Position numbers and translations under genes: made by a program. The notes under the pieces were generated by a model that made no database searches, was not told the DNA's origin, and worked only from the letters and a program-made list of their open reading frames with translations. A DNA stretch of 64,000 nucleotides from Mesorhizobium wenxiniae (GTDB lineage: Bacteria > Pseudomonadota > Alphaproteobacteria > Rhizobiales > Rhizobiaceae). Positions 61,478-64,000 of the stretch are shown here, in pieces. Each line of letters opens with the position of its first letter. The stretch's first letter is position 1. The stretch is from contig NZ_NPKH01000023.1 in assembly GCF_002284535.1 (NCBI RefSeq), positions 465,767 to 529,766 on the forward strand. The letters are read 5' to 3'.

Positions 61478-62641
61478 ATGCTGAAGGTGGGGCATCTCGG
61501 AGTGGATAGATTGAGCTGGTCGCTGAACCTCGGGACGATCGCCGGCACCACCGTGCGCGTTCACTTTACTTTCCTGCTTCTGCTCGTCTGGATTTGGCTC
61601 ACGCACTATCGGATTGGCGGCACGCCAGCGGCTTGGGAAGGCGTTGCCTTCATCATTGCCGTCTTTGCGTGCGTGGTCCTGCATGAGTTCGGCCATATCG
61701 CCGCCGCACGGTATTTCGGCATCGGCACGCCGGACATCACACTTTTCCCGATCGGCGGCGTGGCCAGGCTGGAACGCATGCCCGAAGAGCCGGGACAGGA
61801 GTTCGTGATCGCGGTCGCGGGGCCGCTGGTCAATGTCGCGATCGCCGCGCTGATCTTCGCCTTGCTAGGTGGGTCGGCGGGTGTCGAACAGATGGCCGGG
61901 ATCGAGGATCCGCGCATGAATTTTCTCGCCAGGCTTGCCGGGGTCAATGTCTTCTTGGTCCTTTTCAACATGATCCCGGCCTTCCCGATGGATGGCGGCC
62001 GTATCCTGCGCGCAGCCCTCGCCGCCCGCCTTTCCTGGTCGCGCGCGACCCAGATCGCCGCCACGATCGGGCAAGGATTGGCCTTCGTCTTCGGTTTCGT
62101 TGGGCTGTTCTACAATCCGCTGCTGATCTTCATCGGCATCTTCGTCTATCTCGCCGCGGCAGCAGAAGCCCAGAACGCACAGATCCGCGAGGTTGCCACA
62201 AGCGTCCTGGTCGGTGACGTGATGATTACCGAGTTCGCCCGGCTGGAACGGTCGGCGACGCTTGACGAGGCAATCGAGATGCTGCTCGCGACCACGCAGC
62301 ACGACTTCCCTGTCACCGACACCGCCGGCCATCTTAAGGGATTGGTGACACGCAACGACATGATCCGAACATTGAAAGAAAAGGGGCCTGCTGAACCGGT
62401 AGCGAGCGCAATGCGGAGCGATATCCCGAAAATACATTACCGCAAAAGTCTCGAGGAAAGCCTGCGGCTCATGCAGCAGGCAGATGTGCCTGCTGTCGCC
62501 GTCGTGGACAGTTCCGATCGGCTGGTCGGGCTCATGACACACGAAACCATAGGCGAGATGCTTATGGTCCGCTCGGCGGTTTCAGATGCCTTCCGATTTG
62601 GTCGTTTGCGTGGGAGCAACCCGCGACTCACACGGATCTGA
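61478..62641 (+). CDS. Site-2-type intramembrane metalloprotease with CBS pair
   Basis: 387 residues. Zinc motif VVLHEFGHIAAARYFG (His69, Glu70, His73) in a membrane helix; third-ligand motif NMIPAFPMDGGR (Asn164 to Asp172). Six or so membrane spans reach about residue 225. A C-terminal CBS pair follows (VGDVMITEFARLERSATLDE, LVTRNDMIRTL; LVGLMTHETIGEML). Members of this branch cleave membrane-bound regulators or stay uncharacterised; nucleotide binding by CBS may gate activity. An alternative TTG start at 61511 is possible. Confidence 0.88.
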   Translation: MLKVGHLGVDRLSWSLNLGTIAGTTVRVHFTFLLLLVWIWLTHYRIGGTPAAWEGVAFIIAVFACVVLHEFGHIAAARYFGIGTPDITLFPIGGVARLERMPEEPGQEFVIAVAGPLVNVAIAALIFALLGGSAGVEQMAGIEDPRMNFLARLAGVNVFLVLFNMIPAFPMDGGRILRAALAARLSWSRATQIAATIGQGLAFVFGFVGLFYNPLLIFIGIFVYLAAAAEAQNAQIREVATSVLVGDVMITEFARLERSATLDEAIEMLLATTQHDFPVTDTAGHLKGLVTRNDMIRTLKEKGPAEPVASAMRSDIPKIHYRKSLEESLRLMQQADVPAVAVVDSSDRLVGLMTHETIGEMLMVRSAVSDAFRFGRLRGSNPRLTRI

Positions 62642-62758
62642 GCAGGAGAATATTCTTTTTACCGCCTGATCGAGTGAGTGCGCTCTAAATGGTAAGGAAG
62701 CGAGCCGAGGCAGGATAATTGCGCCGACACGGGCCATCAGCCTTGCCTGGGAGCAGAA

Positions 62759-62786
62759 CCGGCCGGAACGACGTCGTTCCGGCCGG
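62759..62786. terminator. Bidirectional stem-loop between convergent genes
   Basis: CCGGCCGGAACGAC followed directly by GTCGTTCCGGCCGG, a perfect 14-base inverted repeat. It lies between the site-2 protease stop (62641) and the TerC stop (62802). No T-run on either side. Confidence 0.6.
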
Positions 62787-62801
62787 CTTATCTTCTGTAT
62801 C

Positions 62802-63458
62802 TCAAGCGCCCGCGACGTGAGGCAGAAGTTCAAGCGCACCGCGATAGATCATGTCGCCAGCTACGTAGAGGATGACCACTAGGCCGACATAGGCAATCCA
62901 ACGGTGCTTCTGAAGCAGATTGGCGATGAGGTTTGCAGCAATGCCCATCAGCGCGACGGAGAGGACAAGGCCGAAGATCAATACGTTCGGATGTTCGCGC
63001 GCGGCTCCCGCTACCGCCAGAACATTGTCGAGCGACATCGAGACGTCGGCGATGATGATCTGCCAGGTTGCCTGCGCCAGGGTCTTGCGCGGAGCTTTGC
63101 CAGCTATGATGCCGTCGTAGTCGACGTCACTTTCCGAAAGCGCTTCGATCGCCTGTGTTTCCTGCGCATGGTTTTGCCGGAGTTCGCGCCACATCTTCCA
63201 GCACACCCACAACAGCAATATACCGCCAGCCAACAGCAACCCGACGATCTGCAGGAGTTGAGTTGTCGCGGCCGCAAAGCCGATGCGCAGAACGGCGGCT
63301 GCGATTATACCAACGACGATTGCGTTTCTGCGCTGCTCTTTGGGTAGTCCGGCCGCGGCAAGGCCGATAACGATGGCGTTGTCACCGGCCAGCACCAGGT
63401 CGATCATGATGACCTGCAACAGAGCGGTCATTGCTTCAGGACTAAAAAATTCTGTCAT
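62802..63458 (-). CDS. TerC-family integral membrane protein
   Basis: 218 residues with about seven membrane spans. The family's paired acidic motifs are clear: MIDLVLAGDNAIVIGLAAAG and IIIADVSMSLDNVLAVAGAA, whose Asp/Asn residues are thought to contact a metal ion. YjbE/TerC-type proteins are linked to metal (especially manganese) export or metalation of exported proteins. A charged cytoplasmic loop is around 90-125. The 400 bp upstream hold no recognised gene or EcfG-type promoter. Confidence 0.85.
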   Translation of the reverse strand: MTEFFSPEAMTALLQVIMIDLVLAGDNAIVIGLAAAGLPKEQRRNAIVVGIIAAAVLRIGFAAATTQLLQIVGLLLAGGILLLWVCWKMWRELRQNHAQETQAIEALSESDVDYDGIIAGKAPRKTLAQATWQIIIADVSMSLDNVLAVAGAAREHPNVLIFGLVLSVALMGIAANLIANLLQKHRWIAYVGLVVILYVAGDMIYRGALELLPHVAGA

Positions 63459-63855
63459 ACGGCACCCTTGCGTTCAGCTAGGGGTGACGCGGCTTGCGAG
63501 CATAACCGTAGAGCAACGCGGACACCGCGTATGACAAGAGAAATGCCGCTACAGCTGAAGAAATCTCAAAGCCAGGCCACCCGGATTGAATTCCAGTCCG
63601 ACATCACAGTCCTGATGGACTGCCAGAGGGGCCCGGCCTGGTAGCACCTAGCTATTGCCGGAAACGCGAAAACTCAAGGCTTAATTGTAATTCGGGATGT
63701 GTGGCATCGACCCTCGGCAAGTTTCGTACGCCAAGTCGATCGGGCACGCGGCCATTGTACGGGCCGGCAGCCGCAAGTACACTGAGACCGTGGGCTTTGG
63801 TCAGTCTCTGTAATACTCGATCTGCGACCGTCGATGGCGATGAAGGAAATCCGTC
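63459..63855. other. Gap upstream of TerC
   Basis: I see no recognisable gene, repeat or RNA in this stretch; open frames on both strands lack recognisable proteins. Confidence 0.35.
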
Positions 63856-64000
63856 TTGGCTGTTCATCGACGACCGATCGGCCAATATCTGTTCCCAATC
63901 GGCTCCTTGGGTCTGGCCGCACTGATTCATTTCGGCGCCGCGTCGATCGAGCATTCGCTGCTTTCGATCAAGATCCTGGCAATGATCGTGGTCGCTATCT
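63856..64000 (+). CDS. Possible start of a membrane protein, cut by the window edge
   Basis: From TTG 63856 (AAGGAA seven bases before) the frame is open to the edge: YLFPIGSLGLAALIHFGAAS and SLLSIKILAMIVVAI read as two membrane helices. Family not recognised; 48 codons seen. The frame is closed by a TGA just upstream, so an earlier start is excluded. Confidence 0.35.
   Translation, partial: MAVHRRPIGQYLFPIGSLGLAALIHFGAASIEHSLLSIKILAMIVVAI

Noticed and set aside
63652..63954. 100-codon minus-strand open frame
   Set aside because: No recognisable family, and it conflicts with a membrane-protein-like frame on the plus strand at its right end.
1..64000. CRISPR arrays, rRNA and tRNA genes
   Set aside because: No regularly spaced short repeats and no cloverleaf or rRNA-like stretch was recognised by reading; the multi-copy repeats present are dispersed and long.

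Overview
The window looks like chromosome of a Mesorhizobium-like alphaproteobacterium (Hyphomicrobiales). The evidence is an ExoX-type exopolysaccharide (EPS) repressor beside ExoP-like and ExoF-like export proteins, a BA14K protein, an HWE histidine kinase, an RbsABC-type sugar operon with its own LacI regulator, high GC, and promoters of the alphaproteobacterial EcfG (general stress sigma factor) type. No tRNA, rRNA or CRISPR array was recognised.

Region 1 (1-5100): a 5'-end-containing fragment of an RTX-type GH16 glycanase, a small FlhB-C-like protein, a secreted SGNH hydrolase, a small conserved protein, the frameshifted 3' end of an alpha/beta-hydrolase gene, and a Crp/Fnr-type regulator. 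A 98-bp sequence at 4105-4202 recurs almost exactly and in the same orientation at 36154-36251, so the two copies bracket the EPS island.

Region 2 (5100-36250): an EPS island. It has a polyprenyl sugar-phosphate transferase, six glycosyltransferases (four GT4, two GT2), a Wzx-type flippase, a Wzy/ligase-type polymerase, an ExoP-like co-polymerase/tyrosine kinase, an ExoF-like export protein and ExoX. Decorating enzymes are a sulfotransferase, a pyruvyl transferase, a methyltransferase and a Tat-exported GH16 enzyme. The island is scarred by pseudogenes (two partial copies of one glycosyltransferase, plus UDP-sugar dehydrogenase, sulfate-permease and TnpB-like remnants). A shared upstream region is repeated four times.

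The most unusual part is the minus-strand operon at 8638-14202. It contains an MBOAT acyltransferase fused to an SGNH domain, an acyl carrier protein, a stand-alone adenylation enzyme and an acyl-CoA-dehydrogenase-like flavoprotein. The adenylation pocket residues, read by eye against GrsA, spell the code I recall for proline activation in pyrrole pathways (DLLYLALVC plus Lys). The dehydrogenase carries its base at the isovaleryl-CoA-dehydrogenase/PltE position. I infer that prolyl-ACP is made and oxidised to pyrrole-2-carboxyl-ACP, then moved across the membrane onto the EPS by a DltB-DltD-like fusion.

Region 3 (36250-47840): pcm, a CDP-alcohol phosphatidyltransferase and pgpA, then a complete sugar operon on the minus strand (binding protein, ATPase, two permeases, ketose 3-epimerase, FGGY kinase, class II aldolase). 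It diverges from a LacI regulator with a palindromic operator candidate between them.

Region 4 (47840-64000): envelope and stress functions: an outer-membrane barrel, BA14K, a Thivi_2564-type membrane peptide, a FAD/Rieske oxidoreductase, YbhB-like, DUF2267 (broken), DegP/HtrA, several very small proteins, DUF3309, an HWE kinase, an RHH protein, an HD protein, DUF427, CBS, a site-2 protease and TerC. At least four, perhaps eight, of these genes have GGAAC-N16/17-CGTT-like promoters, so this stretch reads as a general-stress-response neighbourhood.
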